Assembly: GCA_013822725.1 (NCBI GenBank)
Contig: PNKX01000008.1
Location: 1-64,000 of the forward strand
Origin: Pirellula sp.
GTDB taxonomy: Bacteria; Planctomycetota; Planctomycetia; Pirellulales; Lacipirellulaceae
Reading direction: 5' to 3'
DNA: 64,000 nt
Shown: in pieces, positions 43,615-53,096 of the stretch
Position numbering within the stretch: the stretch's first letter is position 1
How the letters are laid out: every line of letters starts with the position of its first letter
The notes under the pieces: generated by a model
What the model was told of the DNA's origin: nothing
The model's database searches: none
The model's input: only the letters and a program-made list of their open reading frames with translations
Position numbers and translations under genes: made by a program

Positions 43615-44310
43615 TTAGCAACTCCCGCCCGGCGTTGGCAACCGCAGCGCGTGGTAGATCCTCTCATCGGCGAGCGAATGCGCCTCGAATCGAGCGCCGG
43701 GGAAATGGTGCTTCAAGCTCTGCCCATGCGGCACCGCCACCGCATACGCCCCCGAAGCGACCGCGGCCTGCGTGCCGATCTGGCTGTCTTCAAGGATCAT
43801 CATCTCCGCCGGCTCGACGCCATGCTTCTTCGCCGCCAGCAAGTAAACGTCTGGGGCCGGTTTGCCGTGCTCGATGTCTTCGCTCGTCAGTATGAACTTG
43901 AATCGCGGCTCCAGGTCGAACAGGCCGAGGACAAGATCGACGAACATCCGCCCGCTGCTGGTGGCGATTCCCTTGGGGATGTGCGCTGCTTCGAGCGACG
44001 ACAACAGTTCCAGCAGCCCCGGCATCGGCGCCAGCCGTCGCGGCAGCAACCCGCCAAAGATCTCCGCCGACTCCGCCGCGAGTTGCTCCGGCGTATCGTC
44101 AAGATCGTGCCAGTCGATCATCACGGCAAGCGCCACATGCGACTTCCGCCCCATCATCTCGTTGAGCAACTCGCCAGTGATCTGCTTGCCGCGCCGCGAC
44201 AAGATCGTGCCGCCGACCTCTTGGTAGAGCTCCTCGGTGTTGAACATCAAGCCGTCGAGATCAAAGGTGACGGCTCTCAATGGGGGTGCCGGTAGTTCTA
44301 GTTCGCTCAT
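43615..44310 (-). CDS. HAD-superfamily phosphatase / phosphoglucomutase-like
   Basis: A 231-residue haloacid dehalogenase-type hydrolase, subfamily IA with helical cap. The nucleophile is Asp17 and the general acid Asp19 (VTFDLDGLMFNTEELY); motif II is IATSSGR, motif III Lys is in GKPAPDVYLLAAKKHGV, and motif IV is MILEDSQIGTQAA. The FDLDGLMFNTE start with a following Glu resembles beta-phosphoglucomutase and sugar phosphatases. Substrate cannot be told. It lies downstream of a nested palindrome that separates it from the NUDIX gene on the same strand. Confidence 0.9.
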   Translation of the reverse strand: MSELELPAPPLRAVTFDLDGLMFNTEELYQEVGGTILSRRGKQITGELLNEMMGRKSHVALAVMIDWHDLDDTPEQLAAESAEIFGGLLPRRLAPMPGLLELLSSLEAAHIPKGIATSSGRMFVDLVLGLFDLEPRFKFILTSEDIEHGKPAPDVYLLAAKKHGVEPAEMMILEDSQIGTQAAVASGAYAVAVPHGQSLKHHFPGARFEAHSLADERIYHALRLPTPGGSC

Positions 44311-44332
44311 CGTTGTGACATTCTCAAATCAG

Positions 44333-44512
44333 AAGATTAACCGCCAAGGACGCCAATGACGCCAAGGGGAAGAGGGCTTACCACGACGGCACGACGGACA
44401 CGACGAGAGAGAAATAGGCGATATGCTTTCGTCGTGCCCGTTGTATCGTCGTGGTTCAGTTCCCTTTTTCCTTCTGCATTTCCTTGGCGCACTTGGCGTC
44501 CTTGGCGGTTCA
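44333..44512. repeat. Nested palindrome: family A with family B inside
   Basis: The outer arms are 44333-44371 (AAGATTAACCGCCAAGGACG) and 44480-44512. The inner family B arms are 44379-44408 and 44426-44456. Read on the minus strand, the stop codon of the NUDIX gene (44512-44510) coincides with the element's end TTGAACCGCC. Confidence 0.9.
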
Positions 44513-45157
44513 ACCTGTATGTTCTTCTAAACGCAACAGCCGCCCCCGCAATTCCCCGAGCATAACGGCCGTCGCGCCCCATGCCGAGTGCTCCTCAATC
44601 CGCAGTTGCGGGGCGGCAAACCGCAGCGGGCCGCGGATAATCTCCAGCGGAGACGTCGGCGGCTGATGAAGCAGGTCTCGCAAACGCAGCGTGATCACGC
44701 GCTCCACTTCTCGGGGACTGGGGCGCCAGTCGGGCACGCCGGTCGTCGCCGCCACGCACGGAACCACCCACGCATTGCTCGCATACACGAACTGCGGCGT
44801 GAGATTGCCGAGCCACTCCAGCGGCGGCCGCACACCGAGCTCTTCGGCGAGTTCCCGCGTCGCCGCTTCCTGCGGCGTTTCGTCGCCGTCTATCAATCCG
44901 CCGGGAAAGCTGATCTGCCCGCCATGCCGCGACAGCTCCGCGGCTCGTACGGTCAGCGGCAACAACCACTCGCTTCCGTCCCAGCAGAGGACGACGGCCA
45001 CAGCCGCCGCCCGCGCATCCTCGCGCGCGGGTCCGGCGTGCCGACCGTACACCAGCTCCGGCGCGAACGCACGCCCCCACGCCGTCATCGCGGGTTTCGT
45101 CAATTCTGCAGCCAGCAGCGTCGGCAAATCAGGGCGTTGCCACATCGCAGCACTCAT
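44510..45157 (-). CDS. NUDIX hydrolase, CoA pyrophosphatase type
   Basis: A 215-residue NUDIX enzyme. The box GX5EX7REUXEEXGU is complete at residues 87-109 (GLIDGDETPQEAATRELAEE). It is preceded by LSRHGGQISFPGG, the extension typical of the NudL/CoA diphosphatase group that cleaves coenzyme A or its derivatives. The C-terminal LNPQ-like half has LGNLTPQFVYASNAWVVPCV. It overlaps the next gene's stop by 4 nt (ATGA), so it is translated after the large membrane protein. The last codons, EEHTG and stop, reach into the end of a family A palindrome. Confidence 0.92.
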   Translation of the reverse strand: MSAAMWQRPDLPTLLAAELTKPAMTAWGRAFAPELVYGRHAGPAREDARAAAVAVVLCWDGSEWLLPLTVRAAELSRHGGQISFPGGLIDGDETPQEAATRELAEELGVRPPLEWLGNLTPQFVYASNAWVVPCVAATTGVPDWRPSPREVERVITLRLRDLLHQPPTSPLEIIRGPLRFAAPQLRIEEHSAWGATAVMLGELRGRLLRLEEHTG

Positions 45158-46827
45158 GGCATCGCAGTCGTCGTAGGAGTCGGCGTGACGCCCGTTGCAT
45201 AAACCGTGTAGCCGCTCACGTCAGCGTCGGGATCGACCGGCGTGGCGAAGAGCACGGGCAAATCGAGCGCCGGCGAACTGCGTGCGATCACATGACTTGC
45301 CCCATACTTCTGCGCCAACTCCAACACGCGCGGCGTGCCGAGTTGCTCCGGCGAGTCGAGCAATATCTTGCGTCCTCGCTCATCAACGCTGTCGAGCGTC
45401 GGGAACAACTCGCGCGTTCGCGCTCGCCATTCGACAACCGCCGCGGCGTCCTGCGGGACGTCTTTATTTGTGCCGACATCCGCCCGCGAAGCGTACCACT
45501 TGAACGAATGTCCCGATCGCGGCACGAGGAATTTGGCGTCGGCGGGAGTATGCCCAGCGACCCACTCGCAGGCGTCTTGCCACGCAGTGGCATTTTCCAG
45601 CTGCTGGATTGCTGGCGGCAAGTTAGATTGCCAACGATCGTAGGTAACTCCGCCCAAGAAACTGGCGGCCCACACGAGCGGGGCTAGCGCAGCCACGCGG
45701 GCCCATGCCCGGCTGCTTTGAAGCGTCGCTAGGACCCATCCCGTGCCGATGATCGCTAGCGCCAGCGGCAACGCCACGTCGACTTGCCGGAACCAGTAGT
45801 AACGCAAGAGTCGCGCGGCGGCGAGGCGATCGTGGTCGAGCGCCAGTTCGATCGCCAACCCCGCGATGGCGCCAGCCAACGCGAACGCTGCGAATCGCAT
45901 GATGCGTGCGGCCGCCGCGCTCGAATCAATCGAGGCCGCCGCGAGTCCATTTGTGCTTCGAGCCTGCCGACGCAACCAGATCCACAACGCCGTAAACGCC
46001 GCGACCATGCCGCCGAGCCAAATCAACCGTCCGCGCAATTCGCTTGCGGGCAGCGACAGCGGCGCCAAGTGATGGGGCAAGCGGTCGTAGACATAGATGC
46101 GCGCCGCTTCGGCGTTGATTGTCGGATCGGTATGCCACTCCAGCGCCAGAGAGGGGATCAGACCAATCAGTGCGAGCAACCCGCCGGCGACAAGCCCCGG
46201 CAGCAGCACGCGCACCGTCGCGCGCTCGCCCCGCGGCTCGGTCAACCAGACGCCGAGCGCCGCCAGCACGGCCCACGCTCCGACCAGCACATGAAGCGCC
46301 GACGCTGCCCCGAACCAAATCCAGGGCCTGCGCCAATCGCCACGCGCGAGCGCCGCCATGCCAAAGAGAAAGAACCCATACGCGACGCACTTCGCCTCGA
46401 TCCCGCCGACGACCCACTCGCCGGCGAAGTTGCGATTCCCGTCGCGCAGCAGCGTGACCCACAACGCGGCGCTGAGCGCCGAAGTCCAGGGCGCTCGCAC
46501 CACAGTGCTAGAGAGCCGCTGCCAACCCGCCGCCAACAACGTCCACGCCGCCAGCCGGCCAATCCACGCTACCGCAGTGAGCGGCAAGAACTTCGTCAGC
46601 CACCCGAGCGACCAGTAGAACGCCAGATGCGGATCCGCCGAGTCGAGAAACAAATCTCCGGGGCAGTAGTCGGCGTTCCAGTAGTGCGTCGCCTTGGTGA
46701 GGTAGTGCGACTCGTTGACATGAGGAGCCGCGGTGCCGCCGTCGATGAAGAAGATCAGGAGGATGAGGGCGATCTCGCGCCCGAATTGCCCGCGCGACCT
46801 ATCGTTATCGATCGTCGACTCGATCAT
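45154..46827 (-). CDS. Large polytopic membrane protein (DUF6798-like)
   Basis: An inner-membrane protein of 557 residues from ATG 46827 (MIESTIDNDRSRGQFG); a start at 46926 would add 33 residues of unlikely sequence. About ten membrane segments are seen from residue 20 to 400 (EIALILLIFFIDGG; AWIGRLAAWTLLAAGW; YGFFLFGMAALA; SALHVLVGAWAVLAALGVWL). The C-terminal 150 residues or so are soluble: ACEWVAGHTPADAKFLVPRS, SFKWYASRADVGTNKDVPQD, GASHVIARSSP. This resembles planctomycete DUF6798 proteins, with a glycosyltransferase-like membrane pattern. Function unknown. It is coupled by overlap to the NUDIX gene. Confidence 0.82.
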   Translation of the reverse strand: MIESTIDNDRSRGQFGREIALILLIFFIDGGTAAPHVNESHYLTKATHYWNADYCPGDLFLDSADPHLAFYWSLGWLTKFLPLTAVAWIGRLAAWTLLAAGWQRLSSTVVRAPWTSALSAALWVTLLRDGNRNFAGEWVVGGIEAKCVAYGFFLFGMAALARGDWRRPWIWFGAASALHVLVGAWAVLAALGVWLTEPRGERATVRVLLPGLVAGGLLALIGLIPSLALEWHTDPTINAEAARIYVYDRLPHHLAPLSLPASELRGRLIWLGGMVAAFTALWIWLRRQARSTNGLAAASIDSSAAAARIMRFAAFALAGAIAGLAIELALDHDRLAAARLLRYYWFRQVDVALPLALAIIGTGWVLATLQSSRAWARVAALAPLVWAASFLGGVTYDRWQSNLPPAIQQLENATAWQDACEWVAGHTPADAKFLVPRSGHSFKWYASRADVGTNKDVPQDAAAVVEWRARTRELFPTLDSVDERGRKILLDSPEQLGTPRVLELAQKYGASHVIARSSPALDLPVLFATPVDPDADVSGYTVYATGVTPTPTTTAMP

Positions 46828-47285
46828 CGAATGCCAACTTCCAGGGGAGACCTCAAGTCCAGGAGGATCGCGACTCTTGGATAGCGCCGTCCGACCGTTC
46901 GACGCGCAAATCGCAAGGTCATTCAAGATTATCGCATTCGCGCACGCTGTCCTAGTCGCATGCGTAAATCTTGCCGAGTTGCGGTAACTTTCGCGTTCCT
47001 TCTCTTCGCTTCAGACCGTTTTGTGAAATACTGGTTAAGGGCGGCGTTGATTGCCATGTGATTGGAGTTTTGTGCTGTATTCGATCGCACGAACGCGAAC
47101 TCCACGGTCGCAATCGCAAGTCGCCCCACTCTACCTCGTCGACGCCCAGGCGTCGGCTGAGCCCGCCTGTCCTACCCCGCCGCTGCGCGCCTGCCTGGTG
47201 ATTATCAGGAGTGCCGTCCGTCGCCGAACGCCCTGACGGGCTTAAATTCGTCCTCCACGATTCCCGGAAATTACGAGTTAAGAAC
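46828..47285. other. Divergent spacer of about 460 nt
   Basis: Between the start of the membrane protein gene (minus) and the start of the DUF1559 gene (plus). It must hold both promoters. I see no family A-H element and no supported gene; a short complement GGAGTT/AACTCC near 47063-47102 is too weak to call. Confidence 0.5.
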
Positions 47286-48380
47286 ATGCTGGAGCCCAAA
47301 GGAATGACCCGCCGCGCATTCACCTTGGTTGAGTTGTTGGTTGTGATCGCGATTATTGGCGTCCTCGTCGCCCTGCTGTTGCCGGCGGTGCAGGCCGCTC
47401 GCGAAGCTGCACGTCGGCAGCAGTGCATGAGCAATTTGCGGCAGCTTTGTCTTGGATTGATCAACTACGAATCGGCGCGAGGCCGTTTCCCGATGGCGTT
47501 TGAGTTTCCTACGACCGCTAATCCAGCGATACTCACGCCACAACAAATTGGCCCCAATTGGGCTGTCAGAGCGCTTCCCTACTGCGAGCAACAAGCGGTC
47601 TACAATCTGCTCGACAACAGCGTTTTCGTCACTGGGGGTTCCGCCGGCAAGGGGCCGGCGCAAATGGCTCACCCCAAGAACGCTCCCGTCCGGTCTGCCC
47701 AGTTAGATGTGTTTCGTTGTCCTACCGACAGTTACAACGTCTCTCCGATGCTGATGGGAGCTGGCGCCGCAGCAACTGAATGGGGACGCGGAAACTACGC
47801 CGCCAATGCAGGCAACGGCCCGCTGCTCAATCGCCCCGACGGTATTTTTGGTCCTACCTCGGGCGGATGGCTTGACCCCAAGCGTCGTGGGGTGATTGGT
47901 CCGAACGTCGCCGCGCGATTGAAAGAACTCGTCGATGGCACTACGAACACGATGCTCATGTCCGAAGTCAGGTCTGGCGTCACGCCAAGCGATCAGCGCG
48001 GGACGTGGGCGCTCGGGCAAGCAGGCGCTAGCGTCTTGTTCTGGTATGGCACGACCGGCGATGCGAATGGCCCCAATATCTGCCTTGAGAATTCGGATGA
48101 CGTCAGCGGTCCGAAAGTGGCTGATCTCGCGCTGCTCACCCAAGAATGCATGCCTGACTATACTGGCGACGAATTGGCCGATCAGGCGACGACTCGCAGC
48201 ATGCACACGGGAGGCGTCAACGTCGGGATGGCCGACGGCAGCGCTCACTTCGTTTCAAATTCCATCGAGGTTGGCCCGCCCACTGTTCGCCAGGACTGGC
48301 CGAATACCGTTCCCATGACCGTCTGGGACAAGATGATTGCCGGAGCCGATGAGCAAGTCATCGGAGAGATGCCGTTCTAG
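47286..48380 (+). CDS. DUF1559 protein with prepilin-type N-terminus
   Basis: A 364-residue DUF1559 protein. The prepilin signal is [19 protein letters not shown] with Glu at mature position 5, followed by [20 protein letters not shown]. The C-terminal mark is TRSMHTGGVNVGMADGSAHF. ATG 47286 (MLEPKGMTRR) or ATG 47304 (MTRR) may start; the second has a GGAG at suitable distance. It is followed within 45 nt by a small regulatory-domain lipoprotein, the usual planctomycete pairing, and then by a sulfatase. The pair may be exported together; the function is not known. Confidence 0.92.
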   Translation: MLEPKGMTRRAFTLVELLVVIAIIGVLVALLLPAVQAAREAARRQQCMSNLRQLCLGLINYESARGRFPMAFEFPTTANPAILTPQQIGPNWAVRALPYCEQQAVYNLLDNSVFVTGGSAGKGPAQMAHPKNAPVRSAQLDVFRCPTDSYNVSPMLMGAGAAATEWGRGNYAANAGNGPLLNRPDGIFGPTSGGWLDPKRRGVIGPNVAARLKELVDGTTNTMLMSEVRSGVTPSDQRGTWALGQAGASVLFWYGTTGDANGPNICLENSDDVSGPKVADLALLTQECMPDYTGDELADQATTRSMHTGGVNVGMADGSAHFVSNSIEVGPPTVRQDWPNTVPMTVWDKMIAGADEQVIGEMPF

Positions 48381-48421
48381 GCGCCTCTAGAAAACGATCT
48401 GCTCTCAGTCTACCGCCTTCG

Positions 48422-48823
48422 ATGGACCAAGGTTCGGTCATAATTCGCATCGCGTTGTTCGCCTGCTTCGCCTTCACTATCGGTTGCGGCGGCGCCGACG
48501 CGCTCGTTCCCGTTTCCGGAACCGTGAAGAATGCCGACGGCGCTCCGCTAGTTTTTGAGAGCGGCACGATTATCTTTCAGCCAACCGCGGCGGGTCGCGC
48601 CGCCAACGGAGCCGTCGATAAGAGCGGCGCGTTCGAGATGACCACCGCGACTCCCGGCGACGGGGTTCAACCTGGAACGTACAAGGTTGTGTTGCAACTC
48701 TGGAAGAATTATCGCGATCAGGTTCTCGCCGTTCCGAAGACCTATGGCGACGTCTCGACCACGCCTCTAGAAGTCACGGTCGACGTTGATCACGATCATT
48801 TCGATCTGTCCATCGAAAAGTGA
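48422..48823 (+). CDS. Lipoprotein with carboxypeptidase-regulatory-like fold
   Basis: A 133-residue predicted lipoprotein. The signal peptide runs MDQGSVIIRIALFACFAF and ends in lipobox FTIGC. The mature domain reads VPVSGTVKNADGAPLVFESG, then GTIIFQPTAAGRAANGAVDK, PGTYKVVLQLW and ends DHDHFDLSIEK: a transthyretin/carboxypeptidase-regulatory beta sandwich. Such proteins are very often paired with DUF1559 genes in planctomycetes, as here. The partner role is inferred from repeated co-occurrence only. Confidence 0.88.
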   Translation: MDQGSVIIRIALFACFAFTIGCGGADALVPVSGTVKNADGAPLVFESGTIIFQPTAAGRAANGAVDKSGAFEMTTATPGDGVQPGTYKVVLQLWKNYRDQVLAVPKTYGDVSTTPLEVTVDVDHDHFDLSIEK

Positions 48824-49002
48824 TCGGCCGCGGTATTTGCTAGCTGCGCCATTAAATATCGTGGCGACTGTCTTATTTTAGCGTCGCTCGTTTTTTCGTC
48901 GATTTGTCTGCCGATAGCGTCTTGCTTCTCTCTGCGACTGGACCCCACAATTGCATTGTCGCGGTTCTATTGTCGCCCAAAGTTTTCGTCAGGGGAGTTC
49001 GC

Positions 49003-50415
49003 ATGGCAAGCGTTTTATTCTCGTTTCGGCTGGTGACGCCAGTGGTGGTCGTGCTGGCAGGGCTTAGCAGCTGGCAGCCCTCAGTCGCTGCCGAGCGTCC
49101 CAACATCGTCATTATCGTCGGCGACGACATGGGGTATGCCGACGTCGGCTTTCATGGCGGCAAGCAGATTCCCACCCCGCATCTCGACGCGCTGGCCGCC
49201 GCGGGCGTGCGCTGCACCAACGGTTACGTTTCCGGCCCCTATTGCTCGCCGACGCGGGCCGGCCTGCTCACTGGCCGTTACCAAACGCGGTTTGGGCACG
49301 AGTTCAATCCCGGCGGCGACGTAGAGCAAGGCCTGCCCGTGAGCGAGAAGACAATCGCCGATCGCCTCAAGGCCGCCGGCTACAAAACCGGTCTCGTCGG
49401 CAAGTGGCATCTCGGCGCCTCCGCGGAACGCCATCCCAACGCCCGCGGCTTTGACGAGTTCTTCGGCTTTATCGGAGGCGCTCATCCCTATGTGGCAGGG
49501 CAGGGGGCTCCGATTTTTCGCAATCGCGAGCAGGTGAAAGAGACCGAGTACCTCACCGATGCTCTCGGCCGCGAGGCCGCCGCCTTTATCGATCGTCATC
49601 AAGACGAGCCTTTCTTCCTCTACCTCGCGTTCAACGCCGTCCACACGCCGATGGAGGCCCAAGAGGAACGGCTCGCCAAGTTTGACAAGATTGCCGATCC
49701 CAAACGCCGCCAATACGCCGCGATGATGTCGGCCATGGACGACGCGATCGGCGAAGTGCTGGCCAAGCTCGATGCCGACGGCCTCAGCGACAACACGCTC
49801 GTCTTCTTCATCAGCGACAATGGCGGCCCGACGATGGCGACGACGGCAACCAACGGCTCCATCAATACTCCGCTGCGAGGGTCGAAGCGAACGACCCTCG
49901 AAGGAGGCGTCCGCGTGCCGTTCCTCGTCAAATGGCCCGGCAAACTTCCCGCCGGCAAGGCGTACGAACAGCCGGTGATCCAACTCGACGCGACGCGAAC
50001 CGCTCTCGCAGCGGCTGGCGTCGATACTGCCGGCGACGAAAAGCTGGAAGGGGTTGATCTGCTTCCCTTTCTCGCCGGCGAGAACAACGACGCGCCGCAT
50101 GAGGCCCTCTTTTGGCGGTTCGGCCCGCAGATGGCAATTCGCCAGGGCGACTGGAAACTCGTGAAGTACGACCCTGTCGTCGACGGCGGCAAAAAGGGGG
50201 CGACCGACGCCCGGCTCTACAATCTTGCCGAAGACATCAGCGAAGAAGACAACGTCATTGCCGAGGAACCGGAAAAGGCGAAAGAACTTCAAGCCGCGTG
50301 GGACGAGTGGAACAAATCAAATGTTCCGCCGTTGTGGGGCCAGAACGGCGAAGGAAAGAAGCAAGGGCAGGGGAAGGCCAAAGCGAAACGCCGCGCCGCT
50401 GCGAAGACGAACTGA
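49003..50415 (+). CDS. Sulfatase, formylglycine-dependent
   Basis: An exported arylsulfatase-family enzyme of 470 residues that removes sulfate esters, in planctomycetes mostly from algal polysaccharides. ATG 49003 has an AGGGGAG ribosome site and opens a signal peptide ending SVAA. Metal ligands Asp41-Asp42 are in IIVGDDMGYADVGF, and Cys81 in GPYCSPTRAGLLTGRY is converted to formylglycine. Other marks are LVGKWHLGA, SDNGGP and GVDLLPFLAG. The last 25 residues or so are Lys/Gly-rich. The Cys-type site needs a formylglycine-generating enzyme not found here. It follows the DUF1559 pair after about 180 nt with no gene. Confidence 0.95.
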   Translation: MASVLFSFRLVTPVVVVLAGLSSWQPSVAAERPNIVIIVGDDMGYADVGFHGGKQIPTPHLDALAAAGVRCTNGYVSGPYCSPTRAGLLTGRYQTRFGHEFNPGGDVEQGLPVSEKTIADRLKAAGYKTGLVGKWHLGASAERHPNARGFDEFFGFIGGAHPYVAGQGAPIFRNREQVKETEYLTDALGREAAAFIDRHQDEPFFLYLAFNAVHTPMEAQEERLAKFDKIADPKRRQYAAMMSAMDDAIGEVLAKLDADGLSDNTLVFFISDNGGPTMATTATNGSINTPLRGSKRTTLEGGVRVPFLVKWPGKLPAGKAYEQPVIQLDATRTALAAAGVDTAGDEKLEGVDLLPFLAGENNDAPHEALFWRFGPQMAIRQGDWKLVKYDPVVDGGKKGATDARLYNLAEDISEEDNVIAEEPEKAKELQAAWDEWNKSNVPPLWGQNGEGKKQGQGKAKAKRRAAAKTN

Positions 50416-50421
50416 GACAAT

Positions 50422-50602
50422 GCAACCGCCAAGGACGCCAAGAGAAAGCCTAATATCAGATTTGAAATCGCCGATGGACGCTGATCAACGCAGATGAAAG
50501 CACGCGCTCCTTTTTCTTATCTACGTTCATTCGCGTTCATCGGCGGTTACTAGTTTCCTCGCATTTCCTTGGCGCTCTTGGCGTCCTTGGCGGTTAATCT
50601 TC
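50422..50602. repeat. Nested palindrome: family A with family D inside
   Basis: The outer arms are about 50422-50447 and 50563-50602 (CCTTGGCGCTCTTGGCGTCC on the right). The inner family D arms are 50466-50497 (GCCGATGGACGCTGATCAAC) and 50517-50549. It starts 7 nt after the sulfatase stop. The left outer arm is shorter than in other copies. Confidence 0.87.
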
Positions 50603-50615
50603 TTCTTCGTGAGAA

Positions 50616-50649
50616 TAAAAAAAGGCCCCGGCGATCATCGCCAGGGCCT
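50616..50649 (-). terminator. Terminator after the 740-residue exported protein
   Basis: A 12-bp stem with one mismatch (50623-50634 with 50638-50649) and a 3-nt loop are followed on the minus strand by seven U (complement of 50617-50623). It is about 35 nt past the stop at 50684. Confidence 0.9.
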
Positions 50650-50683
50650 CTTTCGTTTTCACTTAATGCGAACCGAGAGGCTA

Positions 50684-52906
50684 CTACTCCTCCAAATCCT
50701 CAAACTTCGACACCGTGTGCGTCATCCACACGCCATCTTCCTTGAGCGTCTCGCTCCAGACGCCGCGGAAGCACTTCAACACGTCCAAGCCGGTGTGGAC
50801 CTGTTCGATGATTTCGCTCGCTTGCGATTCGTCGTCGGCGGGATCTTCGCCAGCCGCTTCTTCGCTCACCAGGTTGACGCGAATGCCGTAGTCGATCCAC
50901 GGCGAGATCGCGTCGATCAGCGCGGGGAAGTCGAGACCCGCCGCCACGGCCCGCGGTTCTTCGGCGTCGCCGACGGCGAAGCCTTCCCAAGGCGTTTCGG
51001 TCAGGATGCGCTCGGCTAGCGCCGGCGAACTGGCGACGGTCGCCACATGCTCACCGATGGCAACGGCGAGCGCGATCTGCTCGTCAAGCTGCGCCTCGCT
51101 CGGAGCCGCCCAGGAGAAAATGACGCCGTCGGAAGTTTCCGACTTGGCTGGCTCGGGCAATTCAAAGTCAGCCGGAATCTCACTTTCGTCGAATTCCTTA
51201 AGGGCCTCAACCGCGTCTTCGGCAATCGACCAATAGGCCTTAGCCGCTTCCTTCAGTTCGTCGGCGTCGCTCACGCCGACGACCACCGCGATCTCCGCCA
51301 TCGGTAGTTCGGTGAACGACTTCGGCATTTCAGCTTGCCATTGCTTGCTGCTGATGTCGGCGTCGAGCGTCAGGGCCATCTGCCCGTCTTCGAGCGCCGG
51401 AATCAAATGATCGCGCGTCGCTTCGTCGATCCGAGTCAGCAGCGGCTTGACCACTTCCAGCACCTTCTCCGCATGGGCTCGTTCCTCAGCGTCCATATCG
51501 GCGAGGCCGTAACCTTCGAAGTAGCCAATCCCCTTGCCAACCCACTTGGCCAGCGTGGCGTACGCCTCGGGATCGCTCACGCCGCGTCCGACGAACGCGA
51601 CGATCGGTCCGCCGCCGACGTGGTTCGTCAGCTCCAGCGGCAACGTGCCGTTGAGCCGCGTATTCTCGGCCCAGTTATAGGTGAAGCTCTCGAAGCCCGT
51701 ATCGGTCTTCAGCGTGCAGCTGGCGATAGCGCCTGGCTTCGGCAGATAAGGCTTCAAATCGTCGGCGAGTTCCACCGCGTCTTCGCTCAACTCGCCTTTC
51801 AGTTCGTCGTCGATGTCGTCGGAATTCTCGATCAGATCGTCGGCCGCTTCGGCGGCGTCGTCCAAATCTTCCGGCGAGATCGCTTGCGCCTTCATGACGT
51901 CGGCGCTGACGTAGCTCACCCCGACCAGGTCGCCCTCTTCCTCTTCCAGGTGGGGCAACAGCGGCTCAAACGAGTCGGTCTCGACCAGCAGGTCGGAATC
52001 GCCCAGTTCTTCCAGGTGGTCGGTCGATTCGCCGATCGACAGGAGGACGTAATCATTCCACACGCCCAGCGCGACGACGACCTTCTTCTCAGAGATGATC
52101 TCCTTAAGGCTGTCATACGTCTCGTCGTCGATCGCGATCCCCGCCGGCTTGTCTTCCGGCCACGGAATCTGCGACCCCTCGAGGTTAATGACGAGGTACT
52201 CGCCGTCGCCGATCGACTCGCGTTTCAGTTCGACTTCAGCTTCAGATTGCTTGATCGCCATCTTGGCGACGACTTCCAGTCGCTTGAGCTGCGTTTCGCC
52301 GGCCGCCTTGTCCTTCACCTTGAAGGCCAAGACCATATCCGGAACGGTCAGCAACTCGGGCTCGTCGGTGATCGCTTCGGCGAGAGCCCGCATCCGGGCT
52401 TCGTTCTGGTCGACGGCTCCCATGCCGCCGGCGCTCATCTGCTCCAGCATCGGGCCGATCCGGCTCCCCTGGACGATGCTCAAGAGCTCCACGAACTTCG
52501 GAAAGTCTTCGCCAGCGTAGAAGACGATCTCATCCGAGAACATCTCGCCTGCCAGCTTCGCGAGTTGTTGGTTCTCCGGCAACTCCATCAGTTGCCAGAA
52601 CATGGCGGCGGGGCCTTCCGGATTGTTGATCTGCATCTGGGCCATCTGCCAGCCCATGGCGATCGACGGAATCTCGATGAACTTCTTCCAAGCGTTGCTC
52701 TCGGCGATCGCGTCGATCTGTTCCTTCAGTCGCAAGCTGCTGGAGTAAACCGTCGCATCGGCCGGAACCCAATCGAGCGAGTTGCCGTAGTCTTCGTCGT
52801 CCGCCGCGTAGGCGGGCAAGGCAATGATCAGGCCCGCGGCAAGCGCCGCCGGGCGGGCCATGGCGGCGAGCAATCGCCAACTGTAGCTGAGTGGTGACGT
52901 TTTCAT
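50684..52906 (-). CDS. Large acidic exported protein of unknown function
   Basis: A 740-residue exported protein without a family I can name with certainty. ATG 52906 opens a signal peptide (LAAMARPAALAAGLIIALPA then YA). The mature chain is strongly acidic (many Glu/Asp, such as AAEAADDLIENSDDIDDELK) and looks mostly alpha/beta, with phrases like WVPADATVYSSSLRLKEQID, FVGRGVSDPEAYATLAKWVG and AEMPKSFTELPMAEIAVVVG that recall DUF3352-like planctomycete proteins, in which a substrate-free repeated domain is exported. No enzyme motif is seen. It is monocistronic, with its own terminator. Confidence 0.8.
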   Translation of the reverse strand: MKTSPLSYSWRLLAAMARPAALAAGLIIALPAYAADDEDYGNSLDWVPADATVYSSSLRLKEQIDAIAESNAWKKFIEIPSIAMGWQMAQMQINNPEGPAAMFWQLMELPENQQLAKLAGEMFSDEIVFYAGEDFPKFVELLSIVQGSRIGPMLEQMSAGGMGAVDQNEARMRALAEAITDEPELLTVPDMVLAFKVKDKAAGETQLKRLEVVAKMAIKQSEAEVELKRESIGDGEYLVINLEGSQIPWPEDKPAGIAIDDETYDSLKEIISEKKVVVALGVWNDYVLLSIGESTDHLEELGDSDLLVETDSFEPLLPHLEEEEGDLVGVSYVSADVMKAQAISPEDLDDAAEAADDLIENSDDIDDELKGELSEDAVELADDLKPYLPKPGAIASCTLKTDTGFESFTYNWAENTRLNGTLPLELTNHVGGGPIVAFVGRGVSDPEAYATLAKWVGKGIGYFEGYGLADMDAEERAHAEKVLEVVKPLLTRIDEATRDHLIPALEDGQMALTLDADISSKQWQAEMPKSFTELPMAEIAVVVGVSDADELKEAAKAYWSIAEDAVEALKEFDESEIPADFELPEPAKSETSDGVIFSWAAPSEAQLDEQIALAVAIGEHVATVASSPALAERILTETPWEGFAVGDAEEPRAVAAGLDFPALIDAISPWIDYGIRVNLVSEEAAGEDPADDESQASEIIEQVHTGLDVLKCFRGVWSETLKEDGVWMTHTVSKFEDLEE

Positions 52907-53096
52907 CGGTCCATCCTGAGAGTGTATTGGCACGTGTGGGTCGCATGCCGGTCCGTTCAAGCGCAAGCCGGCACTGTAGTGCTGGAAATGCGCGAATGCA
53001 ACACAGCTTGCACCCCTGCAAAAACCGCTTTGCAAGGGTAGCTCATTCGTGCGACCTGGCCGAATATTGGGCGAAACGCCGAGAAATACCGGACTT

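Noticed and set aside
51335..52897. Open frame of about 520 codons on the plus strand opposite the acidic exported protein
   Set aside because: Mirror of the real gene, no recognisable domain, and no start context.
53010..53045. Hairpin ACCCCTGCAAA / TTTGCAAGGGT as xylB terminator
   Set aside because: One mismatch and no U-run on the side where it would be needed; may be a chance palindrome.
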